From Nocardia carnea (lineage in GTDB: Bacteria > Actinomycetota > Actinomycetes > Mycobacteriales > Mycobacteriaceae): a stretch of 37,863 nucleotides of DNA. The DNA is taken from the NCBI RefSeq assembly GCF_029868325.1, contig NZ_JARWNW010000208.1, positions 1 through 37,863 on the forward strand, written 5' to 3'. The notes under the pieces are model-generated. The model had not been told where the DNA came from and did not search any database. It worked only from the letters and a program-made list of their open reading frames with translations. Made by a program: the position numbers and the translations under genes. Of this stretch, positions 9,548-17,705 are shown piece after piece; position 1 is the first letter of the stretch, and each line of letters begins with the position of its first letter.

Positions 9548-11401
9548 ATGCCTGTGATGGTGCGAGTTGGTGCGGTACACCTCGGGTGGGATGTGGTGTC
9601 CGTGGCCGCGGGCGGATCCGGCGTACCCATCCGCCCAGTCCAGGTCGAGGGAAGCTACAACCCACCCGCCTATTTGCTGGCCGATGCCTCCGGCAAGCTC
9701 TATACCGCCGCAGCGGGCCGGCAACGGCCCGATCTGGGTATGGCGATTCCGGACGTACGGGAGATTCTCGGGCATCCGCAGATCGTGATCGCGGGCGCCA
9801 CCTGGCCCGCCGAACTGGTCTTCCGGGCCCGCCTCTACAACCCGCTGGCTTCGGTCGGAACGCATCTGCGCGGTAAACCCGATGTGATCGCGCTGCCGTA
9901 TCCGGACGACTGGCCGGACCCGAAGATCGATGCCTATGCGCGACTGGTCGAGCAGCTCGATGTCGAGGTGGAACCGATCCCGGAGTCCATCGCGCTCTCC
10001 GGGTACGTGCGGGCGCTCGGGCTGGTCCGGGCACCCGATCACCGCCTGCCCGACGGGCTCGGCGCGACCGCGGTCCATTTCGACGGCCAGGTGGTCGACG
10101 GGCGCGCCAATGTGCTCGTGGTCGCGGTTCACGGTGACGAGGAACGGCCCACCGAATCGGTGTACGTCCCGATCGATCCCGAATCCACCCGCGATCCGCG
10201 GGTCGCCGACGACACTGTGATCGAGGTGATGGCCGCGGCCCGGGCGATCGGCGCGGACAATTCGACGGTGCTGCTGGCGGGGCAGGTCGTGTTCAACGAA
10301 ACCCTGCGGTTCGCCTTCCGTAATCATCTCGGGCAGCGGTTGAAGAAGGCCGAACACCCCATGCACGCCCTCGTTCTCGGCGCCACGCATCTGCTGGTGA
10401 GCGAGAACGAGGACGACGACGAGGAGGGCGACTCAGCGGGCTACTCGCAGACAGCGCCGCCCACCGGGACGAGCACGCCGGGTCCGCAGTACGGAGCGCC
10501 CGGGCGAGCGGATGAGGCGGCCGGTCCGCCGGGGCGGAATCCGGCCGCCGGACCGCATCCGCACCCCACCACCGTGAGGTCCGGTCCGCATGGTCCGGCC
10601 CGGGCCCCGGGCGCAGGCCCGCATCTTGCCCACACCGGCCCGGATGCCTCGGGCTCCGGCCCGTCGCGGCCGGGCGCGATACCTCCCGGCGGGCCCGTTG
10701 CACAAGGCGGTGGTCGCTCTCCGGGTACCGATCCGACCACCGGCCCCTATTCGGGACCGCAGCACCAGTACGCCACCTCGCCGGGGTCGGCGGGCGAGGA
10801 CGCCACCGTCCGGGCCGGCCGCGGTGACCTACCGCCCTCGGCTTCCGGTCCTGCGGGACGGTTCACCCGCGCCCCCGACCCCGAAACCGGCAGCCAGGCC
10901 GCGGTGCCGCCCCCGGCCGGCCCCGGACAGCAGGGCGGGGCGTCCGCCGGTGCCACCGAGGGGGACGACGAGCAGGGCAAGGGCAAGCTCTGGAACAAGA
11001 TGAAGGACAACCTGTTCGGCGCGCACGCCATCCTCGGTGTGGCGGCTCTCGCCGCTGCCGGCGCCGTCGGCGGGGCAGCTACCGCGCACGCGCAGGTCGC
11101 GCCGCCCGGCGTCGTCAGTCCGGCCGGGCACGAGCTCGACACCGCGATCGGGCATCGTGCCGCGGGCTGTGTGCCCATGCCGCGCGTGCTGGTGGAACCA
11201 CCCGATGCGGCCGGGGCTGCGCCGCCGGAGCGCCCGCTCTATGCCCGGGTACCGGCCCCCGGCGCGGGCGAATCGGAGCCCGGCCGGGAAGCTCCGGCCG
11301 GCGACGGCGGCGAATGCGGCCGATCCGGGATCGACACCCTGCGCTACCTCGTGCCCGGCCGGCCAGGAGTCACCGACCCCGGTCCGCCGTTCGACATCTG
11401 A
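9548..11401 (+). CDS. Membrane-anchored type VII-associated-like protein, possibly Hsp70/actin-fold N-domain
   Basis: Seen: 617 residues from ATG 9548 (a second ATG at 9557 is possible; neither has a strong ribosome site). Residues 1-290 form a folded-looking domain with VHLGWDVVSV near the start and ILGHPQIVIAGATWPAELVF around 75-95. Residues 300-480 are a Pro/Gly/Ala-rich linker. A single hydrophobic segment lies at about 492-515 (ILGVAALAAAGAVGG), followed by a roughly 100-residue tail with several cysteines. Known: in mycobacteria the ESX-4 genes, including the Rv3446c-type associated protein, sit at exactly this position next to rplM. Inference: this may be a diverged relative of that family. 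The general layout also resembles the Hsp70-like protein at 33627-35216. Confidence is high in the gene and low in the function. Confidence 0.7.
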   Translation: MPVMVRVGAVHLGWDVVSVAAGGSGVPIRPVQVEGSYNPPAYLLADASGKLYTAAAGRQRPDLGMAIPDVREILGHPQIVIAGATWPAELVFRARLYNPLASVGTHLRGKPDVIALPYPDDWPDPKIDAYARLVEQLDVEVEPIPESIALSGYVRALGLVRAPDHRLPDGLGATAVHFDGQVVDGRANVLVVAVHGDEERPTESVYVPIDPESTRDPRVADDTVIEVMAAARAIGADNSTVLLAGQVVFNETLRFAFRNHLGQRLKKAEHPMHALVLGATHLLVSENEDDDEEGDSAGYSQTAPPTGTSTPGPQYGAPGRADEAAGPPGRNPAAGPHPHPTTVRSGPHGPARAPGAGPHLAHTGPDASGSGPSRPGAIPPGGPVAQGGGRSPGTDPTTGPYSGPQHQYATSPGSAGEDATVRAGRGDLPPSASGPAGRFTRAPDPETGSQAAVPPPAGPGQQGGASAGATEGDDEQGKGKLWNKMKDNLFGAHAILGVAALAAAGAVGGAATAHAQVAPPGVVSPAGHELDTAIGHRAAGCVPMPRVLVEPPDAAGAAPPERPLYARVPAPGAGESEPGREAPAGDGGECGRSGIDTLRYLVPGRPGVTDPGPPFDI

Positions 11402-11440
11402 GCCGGTAGCGGCCGATTTCGGGGGCCGCCGGCCGGCTGG

Positions 11441-11446
11441 TATCGT
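11441..11446 (+). promoter_or_regulatory. Candidate -10 element of the rplM-rpsI operon
   Basis: TATCGT fits the actinobacterial -10 pattern TANNNT and lies about 105 bases before the rplM start. This implies a leader of roughly 95-100 bases. Ribosomal protein leaders are often sites of autogenous control, but I see no leader structure I can name. The same GGTATCGTGG context recurs upstream of tsaB. Confidence 0.35.
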
Positions 11447-11551
11447 GGTCCGCTGGTGTGTGGAACATCGAGGCCCGGGTCTCAACCGGCCGCCGGGGTT
11501 TCCTCGTCCACGCACCTGGCCGGCAGCATCGACGACAGACAGGGAAGCACT

Positions 11552-11995
11552 GTGCCTACGTACAGCCCGAAGGCGGGTGACGTGACCCGGCAGTGGTACG
11601 TCATCGACGCCACTGACGTAGTGCTCGGCCGTCTTGCCGTTCAGGCAGCGAATCTGCTGCGCGGCAAGCACAAGCCGACCTACGCTCCGCATATGGATGG
11701 TGGCGATTTCGTCGTCATCATCAACGCCGACAAGGTTGCCATCAGCGGCAACAAGCGCGACGGTAAGCGCATCTACCACCACTCCGGGCATCCCGGCGGC
11801 CTCAAGTCCCGCACTGTCGGTGAGGTGCTGGAGACCCGCCCCGACCGCCTGGTGGAGAAGGCCGTGAAGGGCATGATCCCCAAGAACAAGCTCGGCAACG
11901 CCATCGCCGGCAAGCTGAAGGTGTACGCGGGCCCGAACCATCCGCACGCCGCCCAGCAGCCCGTTCCGTTCGAGATCAAGCAGGTGGCCCAGTGA
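11552..11995 (+). CDS. rplM: 50S ribosomal protein L13
   Basis: Seen: 147 residues from GTG 11552, preceded by AGGGAAG. The frame is open further upstream, but the protein starts as [20 protein letters not shown], as in other actinobacterial L13 proteins. Diagnostic stretches are [35 protein letters not shown] and [13 protein letters not shown]13 is a large-subunit protein that binds 23S rRNA early in assembly. Its stop overlaps the rpsI GTG by four bases, so the two are translationally coupled in the universally paired L13-S9 operon. Confidence 0.98.
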   Translation: MPTYSPKAGDVTRQWYVIDATDVVLGRLAVQAANLLRGKHKPTYAPHMDGGDFVVIINADKVAISGNKRDGKRIYHHSGHPGGLKSRTVGEVLETRPDRLVEKAVKGMIPKNKLGNAIAGKLKVYAGPNHPHAAQQPVPFEIKQVAQ

Positions 11996-12504
11996 CCGCT
12001 CCCGAGGAATACACCGAATACGACGAAGCGGTCGTCGAAGACGCCGCCGCCGAGGTGCTGGACGAGGGTGTCGTCTACGAAGACGACGCCGAATTCGTCG
12101 AGTTCGCGGCCCCGCTGGACCGTCCCGTCCAGACCGTCGGCCGCCGTAAGGAAGCCGTGGTCCGGGTGCGCCTGGTGCCGGGTACCGGCAACTTCGTGCT
12201 CAACGGCCGCTCGATCGAGGACTACTTCCCGAACAAGGTGCACCAGCAGCTGGTGAAGTCCCCGCTGGTCACCGTCGAGCGCCTGGAATCGTTCGATGTG
12301 TTCGCGCGCCTGCACGGCGGCGGCCCCTCCGGGCAGGCGGGTGCGCTGCGCCTGGCCATCGCCCGTGCGCTGACCGTGGCCAACGCCGACGATCGTCCCG
12401 CGCTCAAGCGCGCCGGGTTCCTCACTCGTGACCCGCGTGCCACCGAGCGTAAGAAGTACGGCCTCAAGAAGGCCCGTAAGGCGCCGCAGTACTCGAAGCG
12501 CTGA
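11992..12504 (+). CDS. rpsI: 30S ribosomal protein S9
   Basis: Seen: 170 residues from GTG 11992, which overlaps the rplM stop as GTGA. The first 38 or so residues are a very acidic extension (Glu/Asp/Tyr-rich) typical of actinobacterial S9. The conserved body starts at [19 protein letters not shown], and the basic C-terminus [17 protein letters not shown]...YSKR ends in the Lys-Arg tail that reaches the P-site tRNA. It sits in the small-subunit head. A strong hairpin 60 bases downstream ends the operon. Confidence 0.98.
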   Translation: MTAPEEYTEYDEAVVEDAAAEVLDEGVVYEDDAEFVEFAAPLDRPVQTVGRRKEAVVRVRLVPGTGNFVLNGRSIEDYFPNKVHQQLVKSPLVTVERLESFDVFARLHGGGPSGQAGALRLAIARALTVANADDRPALKRAGFLTRDPRATERKKYGLKKARKAPQYSKR

Positions 12505-12564
12505 TATCACCGGTGCCGGCCTGTCCGCTCACGGTATGTGGGTGGGCAGGCCGGTGTCGGTTCC

Positions 12565-12603
12565 GAGAGCAGGCAACCAGCCGGAGTCTGGTCGCCTGCT
12601 CTC
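12565..12603 (+). terminator. Strong hairpin terminating rplM-rpsI
   Basis: Arms GAGAGCAGGCAACCAG (12565-12580) and CTGGTCGCCTGCTCTC (12588-12603) give a 16-pair stem with one mismatch and a 7-base loop. No uridine run follows, as is common for actinobacterial terminators. A looser hairpin (about 12508-12560) precedes it. In 12505-12697 I otherwise see only the presumed glmM promoter, around the AT-rich GCTATATCTACC at about 12606. Confidence 0.6.
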
Positions 12604-12697
12604 GTGCTATATCTACCGCGGTGCTCGTCGGCCGGCCGTCTCGACGGCGTTCCGGCAGGAGTGCCGCGCGCTGTGGACTCACTGACAGGGGCAAGGT

Positions 12698-14080
12698 ATG
12701 GGACGTTTGTTCGGCACCGACGGCGTACGCGGGCTGGCCAATGATTCGTTGAGCCCGGAGCTCGCGCTGCGCCTCGCGGGCGCGGCGGCGCAGGTTCTGG
12801 GTACCGAGGTCCGGTCCGGCCGCCGCAAGGTCGCGGTGGTGGGCCGGGATCCGCGCGCGAGCGGGGAGATGCTGGAGGCCGCCGTCACCGCGGGGCTGAC
12901 CGCCGCCGGAATGGATGTATTACCCGTCGGCGTGCTGCCGACCCCCGCCGTCGCCTACCTGACCGCCCTGCACGACGCGAGCCTCGGGGTGATGATCTCC
13001 GCCTCGCACAATCCCATGCCCGACAACGGGATCAAGATCTTCGCGGCCGGCGGGCACAAGCTCGACGATGCCGTCGAGGACCGTATCGAGGCCGTCGCCG
13101 GCGCCGGTGATTTCGCCCGGCCGACCGGCGCCGGTATCGGGCGGGTACTCGCCGCGCCGGGGTCGCGGCATCCTGGTTTCGATATGCCCGAGTTCAGTCT
13201 CGAAGGCACCCATGAGCGCTATATCGAGCACCTCGTCGAGGTCACCGGTCGCGATCTGAACGGCCTGACCGTCGTCGTGGACTGCGCGCACGGCGCCGCG
13301 TCGGAGGTCGGTCCGGCCGCCTACCGGGAAGCCGGCGCGCAGGTCATCGCGATCAACGCCGAACCCGACGGTCTCAATATCAACGACGGTGTGGGTTCGA
13401 CCCATATGGAACAGGTACAGCGCGCGGTCCGCGAGCACGGCGCCGATCTGGGCCTGGCCCACGACGGCGACGCCGACCGCTGCCTGGCCGTGGACGCCGC
13501 CGGCGAACTCGTCGACGGCGACGCCATCATGGCCATCCTCGCCCTCGGTATGCACGAAGCCGGAACCCTCGCCGAGAACACCCTGGTCGCCACCGTGATG
13601 AGTAACCTGGGTCTGCACATCGCCATGCGTGACGCCGGAATCACCGTGCGCACCACCGGTGTCGGCGACCGCTATGTGCTGGAAGAGCTGCGCAGCGGCG
13701 GGTTCTCCCTCGGCGGCGAACAATCCGGTCATGTGGTTTTCCCGCGTTTCGGCACGACCGGCGACGGTGTCCTCACCGGTCTGCAGTTGATGGCGCGGAT
13801 GGCCGCGACCGGAAAACCGCTGGCGGAGTTGGCGAATGTGGTGCAGAAGGTGCCGCAGGTGCTGGTGAACGTGCCCGTCACCGATAAGGCGGCCGCTACC
13901 GCAGCCACAGAAGTACGCGCCGCGGTGCAGGAGGCCGAACGCGTGCTCGGGGAGTCGGGTCGCGTTCTGCTGCGCCCGAGCGGTACCGAGCAACTGGTCC
14001 GGGTGATGGTGGAGGCCACCGACCCCGCGCAGGCCGAGGAGATCGCCGACGATATCGCCAAACGCGTAGCGGCCGTTTAG
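12698..14080 (+). CDS. glmM: Phosphoglucosamine mutase
   Basis: Seen: 460 residues from ATG 12698 with an AGGGGCAAGG site. It starts [15 protein letters not shown], has the catalytic phosphoserine loop [16 protein letters not shown] near residue 105, the metal loop [11 protein letters not shown] near 255, the sugar-binding [10 protein letters not shown] near 345, and the phosphate-binding [12 protein letters not shown] near the end. This is the full GlmM pattern and the usual length. It converts glucosamine-6-phosphate to glucosamine-1-phosphate, the step after GlmS (24202) towards UDP-GlcNAc for peptidoglycan and lipid-linked glycans. It follows rpsI as in mycobacteria. Activity in this family needs phosphorylation of the active-site serine. 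Confidence 0.97.
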   Translation: MGRLFGTDGVRGLANDSLSPELALRLAGAAAQVLGTEVRSGRRKVAVVGRDPRASGEMLEAAVTAGLTAAGMDVLPVGVLPTPAVAYLTALHDASLGVMISASHNPMPDNGIKIFAAGGHKLDDAVEDRIEAVAGAGDFARPTGAGIGRVLAAPGSRHPGFDMPEFSLEGTHERYIEHLVEVTGRDLNGLTVVVDCAHGAASEVGPAAYREAGAQVIAINAEPDGLNINDGVGSTHMEQVQRAVREHGADLGLAHDGDADRCLAVDAAGELVDGDAIMAILALGMHEAGTLAENTLVATVMSNLGLHIAMRDAGITVRTTGVGDRYVLEELRSGGFSLGGEQSGHVVFPRFGTTGDGVLTGLQLMARMAATGKPLAELANVVQKVPQVLVNVPVTDKAAATAATEVRAAVQEAERVLGESGRVLLRPSGTEQLVRVMVEATDPAQAEEIADDIAKRVAAV

Positions 14081-14093
14081 ATCAGGACGGTAG

Positions 14094-14564
14094 TCAGCGC
14101 AGAGTCCAGAGGAAACCGCTGAACAGCACCAGGAATCCGCCGATCTCGCCCACCACGAGCGCGATCATGGTGGCCCTGAGCTGCACGCCGATATCGCCGC
14201 GGAACTGGTTGGTGGTGTCGCGGCGGTATCCGTGCCACGCATAGGTCGCGACGGCGCCGGCGAAGAACGCGAGGACGACCGCGGCGGCCACCAGGTTCAC
14301 CGCGGTCGGCCACGCGCTGAGCTCGGTGAAAACCGCCAGCAGCAGCCCGGCGAACGAGTACATCAGGGCGGCGCGGTGCGCGATATCGACATAGACGTGC
14401 GCCGCGCCCTCCGGTGAGGTGCGGATGCCGTGATACTTCCACGTCCCCAATACCAGGGCCGACAGGAAGAGGAGCCCGGTCGCGACCAGGGCGAACAGAG
14501 TATCCGCGCCGAGCTGCGCCGAGAGCGCGCCCGGTGCGGCGAATAGTTCGACGGTGTTCTGCAT
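14094..14564 (-). CDS. Four-helix integral membrane protein, unknown function
   Basis: Seen: 156 residues from ATG 14564, chosen because AGGAG stands 5 bases upstream; a longer start at 14606 lacks this. There are four hydrophobic segments: LFALVATGLLFLSALVLGTW, ALMYSFAGLLLAVFTEL, AVNLVAAAVVLAFFAGAVAT and ATMIALVVGEIGGFLVLFSG. A polar loop with YVDIAHR lies between the first two, and a basic loop WHGYRRDTTNQ lies between the third and fourth. I recognise no family motif. It converges with glmM, with only 13 bases between the stops and no separate terminator visible, so the two transcripts probably overlap at their 3' ends. Confidence 0.8.
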   Translation of the reverse strand: MQNTVELFAAPGALSAQLGADTLFALVATGLLFLSALVLGTWKYHGIRTSPEGAAHVYVDIAHRAALMYSFAGLLLAVFTELSAWPTAVNLVAAAVVLAFFAGAVATYAWHGYRRDTTNQFRGDIGVQLRATMIALVVGEIGGFLVLFSGFLWTLR

Positions 14565-14766
14565 ACCACTCCTGACCTGCGCATGACCCGATCCTGTGCC
14601 CCACATCTTGCCTGCGCACCCTCCGGCGGCCGCGGCCCACCCGTCGCGGCACCGAGCGGCGCGGTACTCCGTTCCGACGCTCGACCGGTATGTACGCGAA
14701 GCCCTCAGCAGGACCGGGGGTTCGGGGTCGACCCTGAGCCCGGGGTCCTGGAATATCAGGGTGGGT

Positions 14767-14784
14767 ATCGGTATCGCTACCGAT
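14767..14784. promoter_or_regulatory. Inverted repeat upstream of the PspC gene
   Basis: ATCGGTA and TACCGAT are 7-base perfect arms separated by TCGC, located 61 bases before the PspC start. It could be an operator. Nothing else is evident in the 281-base stretch 14565-14845 between the two divergent genes. Confidence 0.3.
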
Positions 14785-14845
14785 GCGCGCCCACGCCACA
14801 GCGCGGACAGTGGAGTGTGTAGTCCCCGTTATCGAAAGGACCGCC

Positions 14846-15037
14846 ATGACCGCCCCCACACGCCGCTTCACACGCTCCACCACCGACAAGTGGGTCGGCG
14901 GTGTCTGCGGCGGTATCGCCGAATACTTCGGCTGGAGCTCCGGAATCGTCCGCCTGCTCTTCGTCGTATCCTGCATCCTCCCCGGCCCGCAGTTCGTGAT
15001 CTACCTGGTGCTGTGGTTGCTGATGCCCAAACGCTGA
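14846..15037 (+). CDS. Small PspC-domain membrane protein
   Basis: Seen: 63 residues from ATG 14846, with GAAAGGA 5 bases upstream; an upstream extension to 14783 lacks a site. The protein is a single PspC domain: DKWVGGVCGGIAEYFGW, then IVRLLFVVSCILPGPQFVIY, then LVLWLLMPKR. The double-glycine turn and the final LLMP motif are diagnostic. Family knowledge: PspC domains sit in the membrane and in phage-shock systems help sense envelope stress. Stand-alone short copies are common in actinobacteria with no proven role. No pspA homologue is nearby. Confidence 0.92.
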   Translation: MTAPTRRFTRSTTDKWVGGVCGGIAEYFGWSSGIVRLLFVVSCILPGPQFVIYLVLWLLMPKR

Positions 15038-15077
15038 TCGCGCGCCGGACCTCCCGGCTATCCATCAGTCGCTGCCA

Positions 15078-15105
15078 AGCCCCGTTCCCGTATGGGAGCG
15101 GGGCT
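15078..15105 (+). terminator. Hairpin terminator after the PspC gene
   Basis: AGCCCCGTTCCC (15078-15089) pairs with GGGAGCGGGGCT (15094-15105) through a GTAT loop. This gives a 12-pair stem with one G-U pair, 40 bases after the stop codon, with no U-run. Confidence 0.6.
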
Positions 15106-15237
15106 GCGCTGTATTCCGCGTGGATTCGGGACCGGGCCGCAACTGCGGTGGGATCCGGGGGCTGCGTTCCGCTGCCCGAGATGGAAAGATAGGCCGAAAC
15201 TCGTAGCGCCGCCGATATATGGAACTCAGGAGGACCC

Positions 15238-15546
15238 ATGCCCGTATCCGGAGAGTTCCCAGGTCTCGGAATGCCGAGCTTCGACACCACCTCCTCGCTG
15301 GACAACCTCGGCCCGGTCGAGATGGAAAGCCCCACCCAAGACCTCGACGGCGACGGCATCCTCGACACCTTCACCACCACGAACTCCGACTCGATGAGCG
15401 TCTGGACCGACTCCGACCTCGACGGCTACGCCGACCAGCTGAGCGTGGTGGAAAACGACGGCGACTACGCGGCCTGGGAGTACCACCGCAACCCGGACGG
15501 GACGGGCGAATGGCGGCAGACGGATCAGGGGACAGTGGGGGAGTAA
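15238..15546 (+). CDS. Small acidic protein, DUF6802-like, Asp-rich loops
   Basis: Seen: 102 residues from ATG 15238 with a perfect AGGAGG site. The protein is strongly acidic and has two Asp-rich calcium-loop-like stretches, DLDGDGILDTF (about 40-50) and DSDLDGYADQL (about 58-69), then WEYHRNPDGTGEWRQ. No signal peptide is visible. Family knowledge: this resembles the DUF6802 family, small actinobacterial proteins often beside type VII secretion genes; I recall the name but cannot test it. The Asp-rich loops look like thrombospondin-type-3/EF-like calcium sites. It opens the accessory island and is closed off by its own terminator, so it is probably a separate transcript from the cassette at 15678. 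Confidence 0.8.
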   Translation: MPVSGEFPGLGMPSFDTTSSLDNLGPVEMESPTQDLDGDGILDTFTTTNSDSMSVWTDSDLDGYADQLSVVENDGDYAAWEYHRNPDGTGEWRQTDQGTVGE

Positions 15547-15558
15547 GAACTTTTCGAA

Positions 15559-15592
15559 CGCCCGGGGTCGGAAGGGAACCGAACCCCGGGCG
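15559..15592 (+). terminator. Strong hairpin after the DUF6802-like gene
   Basis: CGCCCGGGGT (15559-15568) pairs perfectly with ACCCCGGGCG (15583-15592). Three more inner pairs (CGG with CCG) form across a single bulge. It starts 12 bases after the stop and separates this gene from the ESX-like cassette. Confidence 0.6.
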
Positions 15593-15677
15593 GGCGCGTC
15601 GAATCAAGTAACAGCAGAACGCCGCAGGGCCGATCGGGGAGTTCCCGGGAGGGGCGGGCAGGACGGAGGGGAGACCC

Positions 15678-15995
15678 ATGAGTACGGGTGGTCAACCGGT
15701 CGGGATGGACACGGATGCACTGGGGATGATGGGAAACAATTTCCGTACCAGTGCAGGAGTTATCAAGGGCCAAGCGACGAAGGTTGCCGGCAATATCATC
15801 GGTAAGGCCCATGTAGGTGCCGCGTACGAAACAGAAGGCGGCGAGCTGGAGTCGGGTCTCCGAGAAATCGAGCACTGGCTCAACGACTGGGCGGAGGCAA
15901 CGCAGCTCACGGGTCAGGCTATAGGCGATGACGTTGTCAAGTTCTCCAATGTCGACGACGAGAATGCGAGCGAAACCGGTAAGGCGGCGAGCTGA
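15678..15995 (+). CDS. Small ESX secretion-associated protein, EspC/DUF2580-like
   Basis: Seen: 105 residues from ATG 15678 with a GGAGGGGAG site. It is predicted all-helical: MDTDALGMMGNNFRTSAGVI (about 10-29), a glycine-rich turn, then a second helix GLREIEHWLNDWAEATQLTG. The opening pattern MDxDALxxxxxxFRTxAxxI is that of small ESX-secreted EspC/DUF2580 proteins, which form helical hairpins. No toxin-like region or signal peptide is present. Five bases separate it from the large protein at 16001, a spacing that suggests they are made together and perhaps secreted as partners. The family call is by pattern only. A plain WXG100 protein is the alternative, but no WXG turn is visible. Confidence 0.75.
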   Translation: MSTGGQPVGMDTDALGMMGNNFRTSAGVIKGQATKVAGNIIGKAHVGAAYETEGGELESGLREIEHWLNDWAEATQLTGQAIGDDVVKFSNVDDENASETGKAAS

Positions 15996-16000
15996 TCCCT

Positions 16001-17650
16001 ATGCCCGTTGAGATCGAAGATTGCGTAGCGTTCCCTACCCCTGATTTGACCTGGCCGGTCATTAAGATGCTCGAGGAAGGTTCGAAGGCTCTGCTGTATT
16101 TCGAGTACTTCGGGCCTCGTTACGACCGTTGGGTCGGCAGCCCGCCCGTGTTCATGAAAAGCTATGCAGAGTTACATGAGTTGTTCTACGCGCAGAATGG
16201 GCTCGATGAGGAAAAGTTCCGAACCTTCTCGGGTGTCCTGGCAGATGTCCTCGGGAATGTTAGAGCGCAACACGATGAATTGGGCGGTCTAGCCCAGAAC
16301 TTGCCATCGATATGGTCTGGCGAGAGCGCAGCGAACGCGTCGGTTATGGTTGCGGAACAATTGACTTTGTCCAGTGCCGATATCGAGGTTGTCCAAAAGG
16401 TTAAGGAGCAGCTGGAAAAGGCTCCCGACGCGCTACGCCGGACGATTCTTCCCAAGGTGGAGATACTGCCGGAGATACTGCAGACACCGAACCACGTTAC
16501 GCACGACTATAAAACAGCGGAAGATGTCGATTCGATCATTTCGGCGGCACAAGGAGTTGGGTGGACCAACAGTACGGAAAACTCTCTGCTGAGCAAGATT
16601 CAGAGGATATTTCCGGGTCTCAGTGATGGGACTCTGTTTCTCGTTCCCGGCATTGGTGGGGACATTGAAGACCACTGCCGGGACTGGCTGAACAAGTTCA
16701 AAGTAAGCTATGAAGAAAAGTTGAGGCATTTCATCGATACCTGCACTTCGGTAAATGACGGGGTGCGGGGCGAATACCGCATAATCATCGATTTGATGGG
16801 AAATCTATCGGAGAAGGCGTATCCCTGCCCCCAGGGCGCCCAAGGGACTCCGGGTACTCCCCAGGCACCGTCGGGTACACCGGCCGGTACCCCGGCAGGT
16901 ACACCGGCCGGTACGCCCTCCGGGACTCCGACGGGCACCAATCCCAGTACGCCAGGAGCTCCTGGCACCACACCCAGCGGTGACAACCCTTTGTCGGCCC
17001 TTACGGAGTTGGGAACTCAGCTCGCCTCGTCGGGTCTCGGCAGTCAGCTCGCAACGGGCCTGAATCAGTTGGTGACTTCTGCGAACGAACAGATTACGAG
17101 CACCCTGGAGCAGCTACGCGAACAGGCGGAGCAGGCAGTCGACCTCGACGGCGATGGACAACCGGACGAGGACGCGAACGGCGACGGAAAACCGGACAAC
17201 CCGGGCGAGGCCGAGGAAGACGGCAAGGGCATCGAGCTGAATGGGAAGGAATACAAGCTCGAAATGGGGCCCGACGGCCAGCTGAGACTGGTGGTCAGTG
17301 GTGAGGACGGCGAACCGCAGAACTACAAGATAGAGATCGGCGCAGATGGCAAGCCGACGCTGGTCCCCGAAGAACCACCCGGTGAACCCGGCTCCGAATC
17401 CGGCGAGCCCGATACCGAGAATCCGGTCGGCGCAGGCGTTCCGCCGGGTGCTCCCGGCGTCCCCAAGGGGACGAATGGGGAAGACGGTGAACACCAGCCA
17501 CAGGACTATCCTGCTCCCGTCGAGGAGGGAGATCCTCCGCCCGCTGACGATCCGGTGATCGAAAGCAACGAGGAGACCGCCGCGGCACCTCCACCACCAC
17601 CTCCCCCAGTTGACACCGGTGCTCAATTGGCCGAGGCCGGCCCGCTGTGA
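16001..17650 (+). CDS. Large ESX substrate-like protein: WXG-type helical domain, GTP-repeat, Asp-rich and Pro-rich tail
   Basis: Seen: 549 residues from ATG 16001. Residues 1-270 are helical with LAQNLPSIWSGESAANASVM near 100-120, a WXG100/PPE-like Trp-Ser-Gly turn. Residues 275-330 are Gly-Thr-Pro repeats. Residues 335-385 form a helical stretch rich in Gln and Leu. DLDGDGQPDEDANGDGKPD (about 382-400) is a calcium-loop-like run. Two related beta-like units follow (KLEMGPDGQLRLVV and KIEIGADGKPTLVP), then a proline/acidic tail with PPPPPPP. No signal peptide or enzyme motif is visible. Inference: a large type VII substrate acting outside the cell, partnered by the small protein upstream. GC is lower than in neighbouring core genes (three 60-base lines counted gave roughly 53-57%, against 67% in one glmS line), which suggests transfer. 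No ESX core gene is nearby. Confidence 0.75.
   Translation: MPVEIEDCVAFPTPDLTWPVIKMLEEGSKALLYFEYFGPRYDRWVGSPPVFMKSYAELHELFYAQNGLDEEKFRTFSGVLADVLGNVRAQHDELGGLAQNLPSIWSGESAANASVMVAEQLTLSSADIEVVQKVKEQLEKAPDALRRTILPKVEILPEILQTPNHVTHDYKTAEDVDSIISAAQGVGWTNSTENSLLSKIQRIFPGLSDGTLFLVPGIGGDIEDHCRDWLNKFKVSYEEKLRHFIDTCTSVNDGVRGEYRIIIDLMGNLSEKAYPCPQGAQGTPGTPQAPSGTPAGTPAGTPAGTPSGTPTGTNPSTPGAPGTTPSGDNPLSALTELGTQLASSGLGSQLATGLNQLVTSANEQITSTLEQLREQAEQAVDLDGDGQPDEDANGDGKPDNPGEAEEDGKGIELNGKEYKLEMGPDGQLRLVVSGEDGEPQNYKIEIGADGKPTLVPEEPPGEPGSESGEPDTENPVGAGVPPGAPGVPKGTNGEDGEHQPQDYPAPVEEGDPPPADDPVIESNEETAAAPPPPPPPVDTGAQLAEAGPL
16872..16943 (+). repeat. In-frame 12-base repeats encoding Gly-Thr-Pro-Ala/Ser/Thr
   Basis: About six tandem copies of a 12-base unit like GGTACACCGGCC encode GTPA, GTPA, GTPA, GTPS, GTPT. 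They form a flexible, possibly O-glycosylated linker within the large ESX-like protein. Near-identical units make slippage and copy-number change likely. Confidence 0.7.
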
Positions 17651-17705
17651 CCCCTCGGTCGCAGCCGTCATCGTGGCGTAATGTCGTTTGAGGAGGATCG
17701 AAACC

